Source: Trichomonas tenax (lineage: Eukaryota > Parabasalia > Trichomonadida > Trichomonadidae). Taken from it: a DNA stretch of 64,000 nucleotides. The position numbers and the translations under genes were made by a program. A model generated the notes under the pieces. The model saw nothing but the letters and a program-made list of their open reading frames with translations. It was not told the DNA's origin and did not search any database. Position 1 is the first letter of the stretch. Each line of letters starts with the position of its first letter. Positions 48,610-58,905 of this stretch are shown piece by piece. The stretch is taken from assembly GCA_023091735.1 (NCBI GenBank), contig JALKBU010000061.1, forward strand, positions 36,809-100,808. The letters are read 5' to 3'.

Positions 48610-51546
48610 ATGGCTAGATTTTCAATAAAAATGAATTTTCAAAACAAAAAGCCGCCAAATTTAGTCACTTTTTCAAGAATGAATCAAGAAGATTTTAATA
48701 TCTTTCTCGAAAAATTAGTGACAAATGAGGAAGATATTGAGTCTTTCAACATTTTGTATCGCGATGAATCTCTTCAATCAGCAATATGGCAAATTCTTCC
48801 TTCATTTAAAGATCAAAATAAAAAAGGAAAGCTTGTGATCATTTTATACCGCTGTATTAAGAACAGCAATCTCAATGACATCATAATTCCGGTGCTATTT
48901 CAAATACAAGACTTGTATTTCATTCCTTCTTTTTCAAATACTATTATCGAGCTTTTCTCGCATTGTTCTGACTCTATAAGCTGTAATGTTTTGATCGAAT
49001 TGACTTCAAATATCCATCAATACCGTGATCCGAATAGACTTCCGTTTGAAATTGACCTATTTCGAATAATTTTCGGTCAATTCGCGAATTTATCGCCACA
49101 AATCAAGGATTGTATACCTCAGGGCCAAAAAAATATGTACGAACGTATATATAGCATTATATTTCACATTTTAAAGACAAATAATTTTCCCGATGTTAAT
49201 AGTCGCATTATAAAGGCTATCTGTCAGTTTTTTGTTGCCTTCGGACAATATTTCGAGGAGAAACTCATTGAGTTTTTACAATTTATTCCAAATTTAAATT
49301 TAGAATTATGGAATATCTTTTGGGAATCAATTTCGGAGCTGCAGAGTCTCGCTGCTACAGTTTTTATTCCATATTTATTCAATATTGTTGAATATCTCAA
49401 ACAATCTCCAGATCGATCTTGCGCAATATTAACAGCAGTTTCTTCATGGATTTCCGATGATATAGACATTGTTAATGATGAGCAGGTTGAAGTTATCATC
49501 CAATTATACTTATATTCTTATAATTTATTATATAACGATAACACAGAAGTTTCGAGTTTAGACATTTACAATATAATCAGAGTTTATACCTCTAAAACTC
49601 CAGATAGGATTCTCTCGTTGATGGAATTTACTACAGATCAACCAAATAGAACTCGCATATGGTTAATATTAAATCTTTACTTATGCGTTTTGCAAAATGG
49701 AACTTATAATTTCATTTTCTATGATACGATTTCTCCACAGACAATGATTTCATCGTTCAACGAAGAGCTCGAAAACATCGTACAATGTTATGATTTGATC
49801 CATTTGACTTTAAAGTTCTTCGAAGAATCAAGATTATTCTTGTATATGATGCCAATGCATTTAATTTTCCTATCTTTCCAGAATGTTTTCAAAGTTTTAG
49901 ATATGTTGTATCAATCTGAATCAGAAGATATATTATCAATCAGCCAAGATCTTTATTCTATTCTTATTTGTTTAAGTGATGCGAATGTTCCTGATATGCT
50001 TCCTTTCGCTATGGGATATTTCTCGAACACAAGTTTTCTCGATGATGCATCATTTTGGAGATTTTTGTCTAACATGGTCACTCACTCTGTTGTCAATGAA
50101 GGAGTCGCTTTACAGTTATTCGAATTCATTCAGCAAGTTCTCCAATACGACCAGAAACTCATTGTCAGCTGTTTTGATGTTGCTGTTCGTGTTTTACAAC
50201 AAGTTAGATTCTCTCAGACTGCAACAGATTTTGTTTTACAGATATTTAATGTTCTCAATGAAAATATTTCAGCAATGTCACCAGATGAAATCGCATTGTT
50301 TTGCACTTCGCTTTCCTATGCATTAGATAACGACTGTCTCCCTGATGTGGTAATTAACTTCGATCAAATCAAAGAATTAACAGAAACGATGGTTAACGTT
50401 AAAACATTTTCTCATGTTAACTATTCGCGTGATAATCTCGAAATCAGATTAATGTTACGAGAGTTTAAAGCAGGAAATGCTGAAATGGGAGATTTGATCA
50501 CAGATAAATTAGAATCTAAAATTAACGAAGAAACTTCAGAAGCGAATATTATTACATTGAAACAATTCAAATCATTTATCAATCCACAGAGTTCATTATT
50601 CAGTTTCGCTTTTAACTTTGAGGAAGAACCGACTCTTTCTACTTTGACATCAAATGATACAAACAGACTTTCTTCATTCGTTCTCTATTACTACAGCAAA
50701 ATGTGCACTTTCTTCATTCGCCACAGAAGTGAAGTTTCATCACCTGCATTTCTCGCTGATGCGTGTAATCTTCTTTATAACACATCACCGGAAGTTTGTT
50801 TGAGTCCACAATGTGCTCTCTCTTTCATTGTCATTGCAGCAGCGTTAGAAGCAGTCTTAAACGGATGCAATGGTGATCTCGAGCAACTTAATGATTTAGT
50901 TTACGGTGGAAGGAATGATGGTGTTGATGATTCTGTTTTATCATCAAGTGCTTTACTAGGATTGATTGCGATTGCAAAGAGAATTGCACATCACCCATTG
51001 CTTGCTGAGATTGCTGCCAACGAACGCTTTACTTTCCAGAACAAAGATATTATCACGAAACCTGAAGTTTGGAACATTTCCATTCTCGCAAGAAACGTTA
51101 TTGATGGTGCAGAAACACAGGAACTCACACGTGATATTCTCGATTATTGTTTGTCAAAGCCATGGAAAGCGCCATGTTCAGCACTCATTTGCGGTGTCGC
51201 AGCAAGAAAACCAGAACTTCTCGCATACTTCGGTGTTGAGAATGCCGTTGAGAAAATGCTTGCTGGACATCCACACAAGAAAGCAAACTGCCTTGTTTTC
51301 GATAGCGTCAAACTTCTTCTTGGAAACGCAAGTGAAAACGAACGCATTGTTCTCGCTTGTGTCACAGCTCTCGCAAGAGATTTCATTATTGGAAAATCCA
51401 TTGACAATCGCGGCGGTGACTATGAAGAAGAATTGGTATATTTCGAATCAATCCCTAATGAATTGAAAGTTGCTGCTTTTAATCAGTTAACAACAGATTT
51501 CCCTGAATGCTCTGCAACATTAATCAGTAGAATAACTGGTCAATAA
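48610..51546 (+). CDS. Large HEAT-like protein, possibly a karyopherin/exportin relative
   Basis: The longest frame starts at GTG 48541; the first ATG is 48610 (MARFSIKMNF), with alternatives at 48631 and 48670-48690. The product is about 978 residues, all-helical, with paired helices from end to end (for example SRIIKAICQFFVAFGQYFEE, then ALQLFEFIQQVLQYDQKLIV). The C-terminus becomes better conserved in style (LTRDILDYCLSKPWKAPCSA). Length and organisation suit an exportin/importin-13 type transport receptor, but the diagnostic CRIME region is not clear, so this is only a suggestion. Converges on the UPF1-like gene with 93 bases between. Confidence 0.7.
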   Translation: MARFSIKMNFQNKKPPNLVTFSRMNQEDFNIFLEKLVTNEEDIESFNILYRDESLQSAIWQILPSFKDQNKKGKLVIILYRCIKNSNLNDIIIPVLFQIQDLYFIPSFSNTIIELFSHCSDSISCNVLIELTSNIHQYRDPNRLPFEIDLFRIIFGQFANLSPQIKDCIPQGQKNMYERIYSIIFHILKTNNFPDVNSRIIKAICQFFVAFGQYFEEKLIEFLQFIPNLNLELWNIFWESISELQSLAATVFIPYLFNIVEYLKQSPDRSCAILTAVSSWISDDIDIVNDEQVEVIIQLYLYSYNLLYNDNTEVSSLDIYNIIRVYTSKTPDRILSLMEFTTDQPNRTRIWLILNLYLCVLQNGTYNFIFYDTISPQTMISSFNEELENIVQCYDLIHLTLKFFEESRLFLYMMPMHLIFLSFQNVFKVLDMLYQSESEDILSISQDLYSILICLSDANVPDMLPFAMGYFSNTSFLDDASFWRFLSNMVTHSVVNEGVALQLFEFIQQVLQYDQKLIVSCFDVAVRVLQQVRFSQTATDFVLQIFNVLNENISAMSPDEIALFCTSLSYALDNDCLPDVVINFDQIKELTETMVNVKTFSHVNYSRDNLEIRLMLREFKAGNAEMGDLITDKLESKINEETSEANIITLKQFKSFINPQSSLFSFAFNFEEEPTLSTLTSNDTNRLSSFVLYYYSKMCTFFIRHRSEVSSPAFLADACNLLYNTSPEVCLSPQCALSFIVIAAALEAVLNGCNGDLEQLNDLVYGGRNDGVDDSVLSSSALLGLIAIAKRIAHHPLLAEIAANERFTFQNKDIITKPEVWNISILARNVIDGAETQELTRDILDYCLSKPWKAPCSALICGVAARKPELLAYFGVENAVEKMLAGHPHKKANCLVFDSVKLLLGNASENERIVLACVTALARDFIIGKSIDNRGGDYEEELVYFESIPNELKVAAFNQLTTDFPECSATLISRITGQ

Positions 51547-51639
51547 TTATAGATTTTTTTTTTTTTTGTTTTTTTGTATATGTATTGTTAATAAAATATG
51601 GAATAATATAAAACAATTTATTTAAAACATTTGAGGAAA

Positions 51640-54114
51640 TCAGTAAACAAGTTCATAATCGATTTCCTCGACAGCAACGTCGTCATCACTGCCTTCATCT
51701 TCCTGAACGAGAGCTGTGAATGATGATGGTGATAATGAATTCAAATCTCCTTCAACAAACAAACCTCTTGGCATCAAGTTTTGGATGAGTTTGCACCAAA
51801 TTGAAGAACGAGCAAATGTTGGAGCATCACCAATAATAACAAGGCCGTATTTAGCTCTTGTCAATGAGACGCAGAGTCTTCTCTGATCGCGCATGAAACC
51901 AATATCGTTCATGTCGTTTGCTCTGACGCAAGAGAAAATAATGAAGTTCTTTTCTCTGCCTTGGAATGCATCAACAGAAGCAATTTCGATCTCTTGAATA
52001 ATGTCATCATCTGCAAACTTGCACAATGTCGACAAAGAATCCATGAGATACATCTGCTGTCCTGTGTATGGTGTAATAATGCCGATATCAGAACCGCTCT
52101 TAATTCCGTTTCTGCACATCATGTCGACAACTTGAGCGATTGTTTCAGCCTCTCTAACGTTGACGTAAGAAATGGCACTGTCGTAGTTCTCTTCGCGGCT
52201 GTGGACGTTGCAGAACATAACTGGATTGTTCTTATCTGGCCATGGAAGAACAGGACGAGGCCATTGTCTGTCTGCTGCTGTTAATCCATCCTTGATCAAC
52301 TTCATGTAGAAAGCTTCTGATGGGAATGAAGAAATCGCTGGATGCATTCTATACTGTGTTGTTAAGACGCTTGGACGGATATTAAGAGCTGTTAAACGCT
52401 TCATGAGACTGACATCGTATCTCGATTTGACTGCCTTTCTGCTGAAGACAACAGGCCCAAGCTGTCTGTGGTCGCCAACTAAAATCATCTGCTGAGCACC
52501 GCGAACAGCACCGAGAACGATGTCAGGATCTAAAACTTGGCCGCTCTCATCAAAGATGACAACAGGGAACTTCTGAGCGATGACACGCTTTCCGCCAGAG
52601 CTTCCGCAAGTTGTGCAGACAACAGGGAATTCTCTGATGATGTTCTTTTCATATTCGCGTGCCTTCGAGCGATCTCCTTGATCACTGCTCTCGATGAGAC
52701 TGTCGAAGGCTTCGCCATAACGTTCTGATGCTTTGTAACGCGATGTGAAAGGTCTGATATCGAAATCAGGAATTTCTGTTTCATAATCATCTTCTCTCGT
52801 CATCGATTCTTTGTTGAACGCCAAAACTCTGACGACATCGACTCCTGTTTGAGAAATTCTCCTTGTTGCGAAGTCAGCGGCGATGTTGGATTGTGTGAGA
52901 ACGAGAACTGGTGTCTTCCCGGTCTTAACGAAGCTTGCAACGATAGCAGCAATTACTGTTGTCTTTCCTGTTCCTGGTGGACCTTGGATCAACGTGAATC
53001 TCTGTTTAAGCGCTGCTTTTGTTGCCTTCTGTTGGCTCTCGTTGAGGAGAGGGAATCCATTTCCTTGTGGCAAAACAAGTTCGATATTTTGTCCTTTAAC
53101 GCGATTGTGTTCTTTGAAGTTTTTGGTGCGTCCTAAAATCGCATCTCTAATGATGTAATGGCAGCACTTCTTGTCGCGATTGAAGAGATCCAAAGCACCA
53201 TTCTGGCGGTCGAAGGTGATGTCTCCATAAATAACAGTCAATGTTATACCGAAGTCTTTCTTATAGAAAGAAGAATCTTTCGAGAAAACGCAGTGAACAA
53301 ATCTTTGGCGATCAACTTCACGAACTTTTGCAATTTCGCTTTTCTCACCAACAGTGAACATCACTGATGATCCAAGAGACAATAATTTAAGTAATGGCGC
53401 GCGTGCTTTGAACATAACGCTCTTTGTTGATGCCCATTGAAAATGCATGTCACCGAAACGTCTGTGTTGCTCCAATTCATGGCTGATGATACGCTCGGCC
53501 TCAACGAACTTTTTCATGATGTTTGTGAACTCCTCAACCGAATCATACGTTAATTTTGCAGCCGGCAAATTTAAATTGTTGTCAACGTTCGGCATAAGTT
53601 CGTTAGGACGCACTTTTTCGATGACTGCGAGTGTATCTGCGACAGAAACTTTCTTATATTGATCAGGAGATGGAATTTTAACAATATCTGGTAAAATTTG
53701 ACCATTTGATATTAATGGCTGAAACGTGTGCTCTGGCCCCATCTGTATGGAAGCATCGAATTGGCACGGTTGTCTGCACGTGATGAAAATCGAAGGATCA
53801 TTTGGAAATCTAACGAATCCGAGTTGAAAACAGTTCGTGGAATGACAAACGTAGCACTCTAATTTGATTTTTGAGAATGGATTTGATGGAGGTAAAGAAA
53901 AAGAAGAAATATTCGCTTGTTTCAAGAAATGTGTTATGTGGCTTTGTGGTATTACGCCCTTGCCGTTGCAAAGGCAGATCCCGCACTCGGGGACCTCGGC
54001 CAAACAATCTGCTTCCGTGCAACCACAATATGCACACTGAAGAAGCGTCATCGGCCAAAAGGATGAACTTTTTGACACCTGTCTTGTAAATTTTGTATCA
54101 AACTTTGCACACAT
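51640..54114 (-). CDS. UPF1: UPF1-like superfamily 1 RNA helicase
   Basis: An 824-residue helicase. The N-terminal Cys/His zinc region (C27, C30, C32, C37, C44, C47, C49, then C87, C90, C95, C113, C117) corresponds to the UPF1 CH domain that binds UPF2. Helicase motifs: GPPGTGKTT (378-386), motif II DESG (522-525, where UPF1 normally has DEST or DEAT), VGDHRQLGP (546-554), QYRMHP, GIITPYTGQ, SVDAFQGRE and SLTRAKYGL. UPF1 unwinds RNA and drives nonsense-mediated decay. The acidic tail is short, lacking the long SQ-rich tail of animals. ATG 54114 is used; Met22 just before the zinc region is an equally possible start. Family very secure. Confidence 0.92.
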   Translation of the reverse strand: MCAKFDTKFTRQVSKSSSFWPMTLLQCAYCGCTEADCLAEVPECGICLCNGKGVIPQSHITHFLKQANISSFSLPPSNPFSKIKLECYVCHSTNCFQLGFVRFPNDPSIFITCRQPCQFDASIQMGPEHTFQPLISNGQILPDIVKIPSPDQYKKVSVADTLAVIEKVRPNELMPNVDNNLNLPAAKLTYDSVEEFTNIMKKFVEAERIISHELEQHRRFGDMHFQWASTKSVMFKARAPLLKLLSLGSSVMFTVGEKSEIAKVREVDRQRFVHCVFSKDSSFYKKDFGITLTVIYGDITFDRQNGALDLFNRDKKCCHYIIRDAILGRTKNFKEHNRVKGQNIELVLPQGNGFPLLNESQQKATKAALKQRFTLIQGPPGTGKTTVIAAIVASFVKTGKTPVLVLTQSNIAADFATRRISQTGVDVVRVLAFNKESMTREDDYETEIPDFDIRPFTSRYKASERYGEAFDSLIESSDQGDRSKAREYEKNIIREFPVVCTTCGSSGGKRVIAQKFPVVIFDESGQVLDPDIVLGAVRGAQQMILVGDHRQLGPVVFSRKAVKSRYDVSLMKRLTALNIRPSVLTTQYRMHPAISSFPSEAFYMKLIKDGLTAADRQWPRPVLPWPDKNNPVMFCNVHSREENYDSAISYVNVREAETIAQVVDMMCRNGIKSGSDIGIITPYTGQQMYLMDSLSTLCKFADDDIIQEIEIASVDAFQGREKNFIIFSCVRANDMNDIGFMRDQRRLCVSLTRAKYGLVIIGDAPTFARSSIWCKLIQNLMPRGLFVEGDLNSLSPSSFTALVQEDEGSDDDVAVEEIDYELVY

Positions 54115-55615
54115 GTTTGCATAGTCCTATATATGCTATATTATAAATAAGAAAGTCTAAGATTTGAAATAAGCCCTCTATACGATTTAAAAAATAAATT
54201 TCGAATTTCAGCTCAAAAATAAAATTTTGAAAAAATTTATTGGAAAACTTTCAATAAATAAGAAACTAAATAAGCAAAAACTCACAAATATTGATAATAT
54301 ATATTATTCTAGAGAAAAAAGGTCCAGCAGCTATGGTCATTAATGTGAATCTGTTGAATGAAATTTGGAAATTCATCAAATACTTAAATTTCCTCACGAT
54401 AACAATATTAGTTATAGCAGAATGATTAACCTTATCATTACATTGGAACTATGTTCGAACCTTGACTGCAATCATCTTTTTTTTCTTTTTTGTCTAGCTT
54501 CGATTGATATACGCTTAATTGAGAAATTATTGATATCATATTGTTTACTTCTATAACCAGCTCAAATTGATATCATTTAACATTGCTCACACTATTTTCA
54601 TTGTTAGCGTCGATTCAATTTTAATTCAATCAACATGAAAAAGAAACAATTATGGGATGAAACATATAAAAAAATATAAGTATGTTAAATTTAACCTAAA
54701 TAAGCATTCCAAAATGCTTAAAGTTGAGAAACAATGATTTCAATTTCATTATAAATAGAATGGAGCTCACTTAAAAGCCAAGCACACTGATCTCTATATG
54801 TGCTATACTATAGTCTACATTTTAATTGCCTTTTCCAACAAAATTGCATGCTGAAACTCAATACCAAAGAATAATAAAAATCAGCCTTTACAAATGATAA
54901 ATTTTACCAATTTTACAATAACCACTATAAAGGGTAATTTTGTGAAAAATTATTTTGCATATGCGTAATATGCCGATATAAAATAAACCATTTTTGATGT
55001 TTCAATGTTTTTTGCGGTTATCGTAAACAAGCATGCTCTAATATTTGATAGATAGCATCACAATAGTATTTAAAAGCTATAGAACCATCAAAGTATTCAA
55101 ACTTAGGTTGACCCACTTGTAAATGTCAAATTTTTATATTTTTTGACACACTTTATTTATGTTTTTCCCTAAATATGGAATCTCCTGTTCCTAAGTTATT
55201 GGTTCGATGACATTCTGTCCCCATTATTCTACTACACCATATATTTAAATTTTAAGTCCAGCTGATAAGCAAAAGGGAGTGAGAACACCTGTTTTACATT
55301 ATAACAATCATTTCTAATAACAATAATTGTTCAATTAAGTCATTTTCTGGAGATGCTAAAGAAAAGACGTGAAACAATTTGATTAGGAATTTAATCAATT
55401 TGATAGTGATGTTTTAGTGAGATATTAAATTAGTGAATAATTCTCAAAAACATCACTTTTTCCCCGATGAATTGAAAATATGTTGGAGATTTTATAATTT
55501 GACATTGCAAACAATAACGAATCTTTGAAAGTCAAATATGAATCTTTGAATGTCAATAATATGGATTGAACTATATACCAAGCGCAATTGGATGATTATA
55601 AAAACAAACATTTTA
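54115..55615. other. AT-rich spacer, nothing recognised
   Basis: About 1.5 kb without a gene. Contains AAACATCACTTTTTCCCC near 55446, similar to the right arm of the MITE-like element at 48298-48314, but no full copy. Otherwise no pattern. Confidence 0.5.
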
Positions 55616-56656
55616 TTAATTATCTGTTATCATTGCAGATATATCAACTTCTCGGGCAAAGTCGATGTGATGTTCGAAATACTCAAAAAGCTCCTTCAAG
55701 TACTTTTTCTTCATAATATCAGAACTCATTAACATATATCCATCATGCAATGTCCTGACTACGTAATATAATTGACCGTTCTTTTGTGTCACTCCGTATA
55801 TATCAGTAAGTTTCCTCTTTCTTTTCATTTTGAATATTTTTACGTCCTGATCTCCTGATTCTTCTTTTGGAGGTTTTGCTGATTGGCCTGGCTTTGCTTT
55901 AGGTGTTTCTTCTGGTTTTGAGTCTTCATATGTCTTTATTTTTGATGCTTTTTCTTTTTTCTTTAATTTTTTCTCAGCTTTAACTTTTTTCCAATATTCT
56001 TTAATCATCTTCTTTGAGTTAAAGTTTTCTTCGGGTTCCCATGTGTTTTCTGAATCTGGGAAATTCTTCCATTTAACAAAATATTCAAATTTATCATCTT
56101 TTTGTCTATGTGCTAAAATTGTTTCTATTTCGAACTCACTTTGATCGGATTCACTAACCGGTGGGTTTTGTATGTCTTGATTATTTGAAATTTCTGTATT
56201 TTGATTTCTTGGTATTGAAATTTCGGCTTTAGGAGTTAAATAACTACGATCCGGTATTAGCTTAACGATTTCGTTTGTGCTTTGATTGATATTTTCAGAT
56301 ATTGAATTCGTTGTATCTGAATTTGTAAGAGAAGCGTTTGATTTATCTGTATTTTGGTACGTTAGTTGTATTTGTTCTATCGCATCCACGTCTTGATCAT
56401 TTGGAGTTGGATAAACAGCAGCGAGAGTTTTCAAAGGCGATTCGTTGGCTATTTGTTGGAGGTTAGGATTTAGTGTTGATTTTCCTTGTTTAGTATCTGG
56501 TGTATTTACTTTTTGTGAGAGATTTTCAAATAAGTTTTTAACATTTTCGCTAATATCAAATAAATTTTGGTTCACTACCAAACCCGGTGTAACACTACCA
56601 TCATTGCTCCCATTTAAATCAACAACACTCTTTATTTCTACAACAGAATCATTCAT
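55616..56656 (-). CDS. HP1-like chromodomain and chromoshadow protein
   Basis: A 346-residue protein. Residues 1-170 are low-complexity, Asn/Ser/Thr-rich. The chromodomain is at about 174-223 (FEIETILAHRQKDDKFEYFV, then KWKNF and ENTWEPEENF). The methyl-lysine cage is F175, W196 and F199, with two Tyr-to-Phe changes relative to HP1. A Lys-rich hinge follows (225-285), then a chromoshadow-like domain at about 286-332 (GVTQKNGQLYYVVRTLHDGY, then FEYFEHHIDF). HP1 proteins bind H3K9me and compact chromatin. The unusually long N-terminal extension is not typical. Domain identity is firm for the chromodomain, good for the shadow domain. Confidence 0.85.
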   Translation of the reverse strand: MNDSVVEIKSVVDLNGSNDGSVTPGLVVNQNLFDISENVKNLFENLSQKVNTPDTKQGKSTLNPNLQQIANESPLKTLAAVYPTPNDQDVDAIEQIQLTYQNTDKSNASLTNSDTTNSISENINQSTNEIVKLIPDRSYLTPKAEISIPRNQNTEISNNQDIQNPPVSESDQSEFEIETILAHRQKDDKFEYFVKWKNFPDSENTWEPEENFNSKKMIKEYWKKVKAEKKLKKKEKASKIKTYEDSKPEETPKAKPGQSAKPPKEESGDQDVKIFKMKRKRKLTDIYGVTQKNGQLYYVVRTLHDGYMLMSSDIMKKKYLKELFEYFEHHIDFAREVDISAMITDN

Positions 56657-56680
56657 TTTTTAAATATTTAATGATTTTTG

Positions 56681-56768
56681 AAAAGTGACGATTCCAAAAT
56701 GTGAAAAGTGTCAATCTCAAAAAGTGCCATTTACAAAACGTGACAATATTTGTAAATCAAAAAGTGCC
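56681..56768 (-). promoter_or_regulatory. Cluster of five GNCACTTTT-type words
   Basis: On the plus strand AAAAGTGAC (56681), AAAAGTGTC (56704), AAAAGTGCC (about 56720), AAACGTGAC (about 56736) and AAAAGTGCC (about 56760) are spaced 16-24 bases apart. All are upstream of the HP1-like gene and in the same orientation. They may be initiator-like sites or binding sites of a regulator. Confidence 0.45.
56683..56688 (-). promoter_or_regulatory. Candidate initiator (TCACTT) of the HP1-like gene
   Basis: On the minus strand GTCACTTTTC holds TCACTT with its A opposite 56686, 30 bases upstream of the ATG at 56656. It is the proximal member of a cluster of five related words. Confidence 0.5.
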
Positions 56769-56769
56769 A

Positions 56770-57312
56770 AAATATACACGTGATGGAGTGATAAGGTTCT
56801 AAAATGTGGCAGGGTCTTATAAACTATACTCATTTTTGAGAATTTAGCAATAAAAGTGTGTCATTTATATCAACTACAACTATAAAATCTATAGTTGTCG
56901 TTGAAAATGGTCAAAATTTAAAGATTTGTAAAAACCTTATACAGCTGTATTCCCAGTAAGGCATTGGGGTGGAGATACCCCGACATCTTTATTCCCTTTT
57001 TAATGTATCAAGAGCTAACAATACTATTTAGAACATGAACATATTTTTTATAGTTTCATGGAATTTACACTTTTTCTGACACAATAGACAATATTTAGTA
57101 AATCAAAGATTGTATTTTGTGCATTATTTCTTCGAGATGGTGGATTTGTAAAATTAGATGTTCCGCAAGAGGATTGAGCGATTTGAGATCCCCAAAATTC
57201 ATCATTTCTGCTTATGCTAAAATATGCATTTATGGACAAAAAGTTCGTATGCATAAACAAAATAATATTCATAAGTGCCTATGCATAAATGTGGACTTAT
57301 ACATAGGTATTT
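56770..57312. other. Spacer with TGCATAAA-type short repeats
   Basis: No gene. Toward its end, and overlapping the 3' end of the ankyrin pseudogene (57223-57352), words such as ATGCATAAA and TTGCATAAA recur irregularly about every 20-40 bases. Confidence 0.45.
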
Positions 57313-58682
57313 TTATCCATAAAAGTGAGTTTTTGCATAAATATTTTTTATGAACAAAGAAAAAATATTCAGTAAAATATATTTAAAGTTTAGAATAAGA
57401 TCGATGAAAGGATTAAGTTGACCATGTGAATGCATCTGAAATGTTCTTCCATCGTTATCTTTTGCTGGGGTATTTGCATCACATGATATGAGTTTTGTGA
57501 TAGAATCAACACTATCATTTCCAGCTGCATGCATCAGAGATGTTCTTCAGTTATTATCTTTTGCCTCGATATTCGCACCATATTCAATAAGTTTTGTGAT
57601 AAAATCAACGCAATTAAGTCTAGCTCCATACATCAGAGGTGTTCTTCCATCATTATCTTTTGCTTCAATATTTGCACCATATTCAATAAGTTTCGTGATA
57701 GAATCAACACTATTATATGCGGCTACAAACATTAGAGATGTTCCTCCATTATCATCTTTTGCTTTGATACTTGCACCATTTTCTATAAGTTTTGAGACAA
57801 GATTTATGTTATTAAGCATAGATGCAAATATAATTGGTGAATTAGAATTGCTTTGAATTTGATTGAAATATTGCCTCAATGGAATTTCATAAAATAACTC
57901 GGCAATCCCAAAGTATCCAAAGCCAAAAAAATTTCTAAAATCTTGAATTTCCTTTGATAGATACAACAGAAAAGCTTTAAGATTGAGATTTACGACTGCT
58001 TATTTAGGATCAATTGATTCTTTATAATAGAACCTGAGGTTAATATAAAAATTCATTAATTATGTCTAAATTTTACCCAATGATGCTTAAATCGAGGCAC
58101 TTTTTCATGATCTCTGCACCATTGCTGAGAAGAAATTCGAAACACTTCGATGATCCAGCAGCATCATTCAATTAATGGCCTGTCTTCAAATACCTTATTT
58201 AATGATTTAGGTTTTGAAAAGACATCAAAACAATCCATAAATCCATAATAATTATCATGAAGGATGTGATACATGAATGAGTCCGGATCATATACTTGAA
58301 GAAGGCTTTCAAAACTCTTGATTTTGTAACCCTTTAAATGAAAAGGAAGTTCTGAGACGCCAACTTTAACATCATATTCCTTTGCATAAAGAACTGCAAT
58401 GTGTCGTTCGAGAAAGCGTGAACTTAGCTTTTGATGGAAAAAATTGTAAATATTTTTGAACAAAGTCCAGTACTATCGAAGATATTTGAGATTATACTCT
58501 GCAGCATTGGAGATAATCACAAGGACAGTTGATGTATCCCAATTTGTTTTTGTGCAAAATTTGATCAAATCTTTTGAAAGATCTTCAGTTTGGCCGGGCT
58601 TTAGGCCATAGATCCTGTCATAGAACTCAATGTATTCGTGGTACTTCTGGAAAAAGTAATCAAACACTTCTGTTGAGTCCAT
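57313..58682 (-). pseudogene. Decayed DUF3447/ankyrin-repeat gene
   Basis: Begins at ATG 58682 with the N-terminus typical of the family (MDSTEVFDYFFQKYHEYIEF, then DLIKFCTKTNWDTSTVLVII). An in-frame stop (58473-58475) separates this from the next piece (58164-58463), which is followed by a one-base frameshift. NDAAGSSKCFEFLLSNGAEI and NLDIINEFLY then appear with further stops. From about 57966 good ankyrin repeats resume (LVSKLIENGASIKAKDDNGG, then SITKLIEYGANIEAKDNDGR) to about 57313, again with a stop near 57547. Many independent lesions show it has been dead for some time. The divergent neighbour at 58906 shares its upstream region. Confidence 0.85.
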
Positions 58683-58823
58683 TGTTTTGTTGACAAAAAA
58701 ATTATGGAAATATTGTCGATATTTTAATTATATGGTATGTGATTAAAGAAATAACACATAATACATTTGTAAATTTACTGTTGTTTGTTGACATGTAAAT
58801 ATTGATTTTGATATGTAAAGAAG

Positions 58824-58890
58824 AAAAGTGACGAGTTCAAAAATATCGCTTAAGAAAAGTGCCAAGATTTTGAAAACTCTAAAAGTGCCA
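58824..58890 (+). promoter_or_regulatory. Three AAAAGTGNC words before the His-rich surface gene
   Basis: AAAAGTGACG (58824), AAAAGTGCCA (58855) and AAAAGTGCCA (58881) lie within 82 bases of the ATG at 58906. They are in the opposite orientation to those before the HP1-like gene. Confidence 0.45.
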
Positions 58891-58905
58891 TAATACAATT
58901 TTCCA

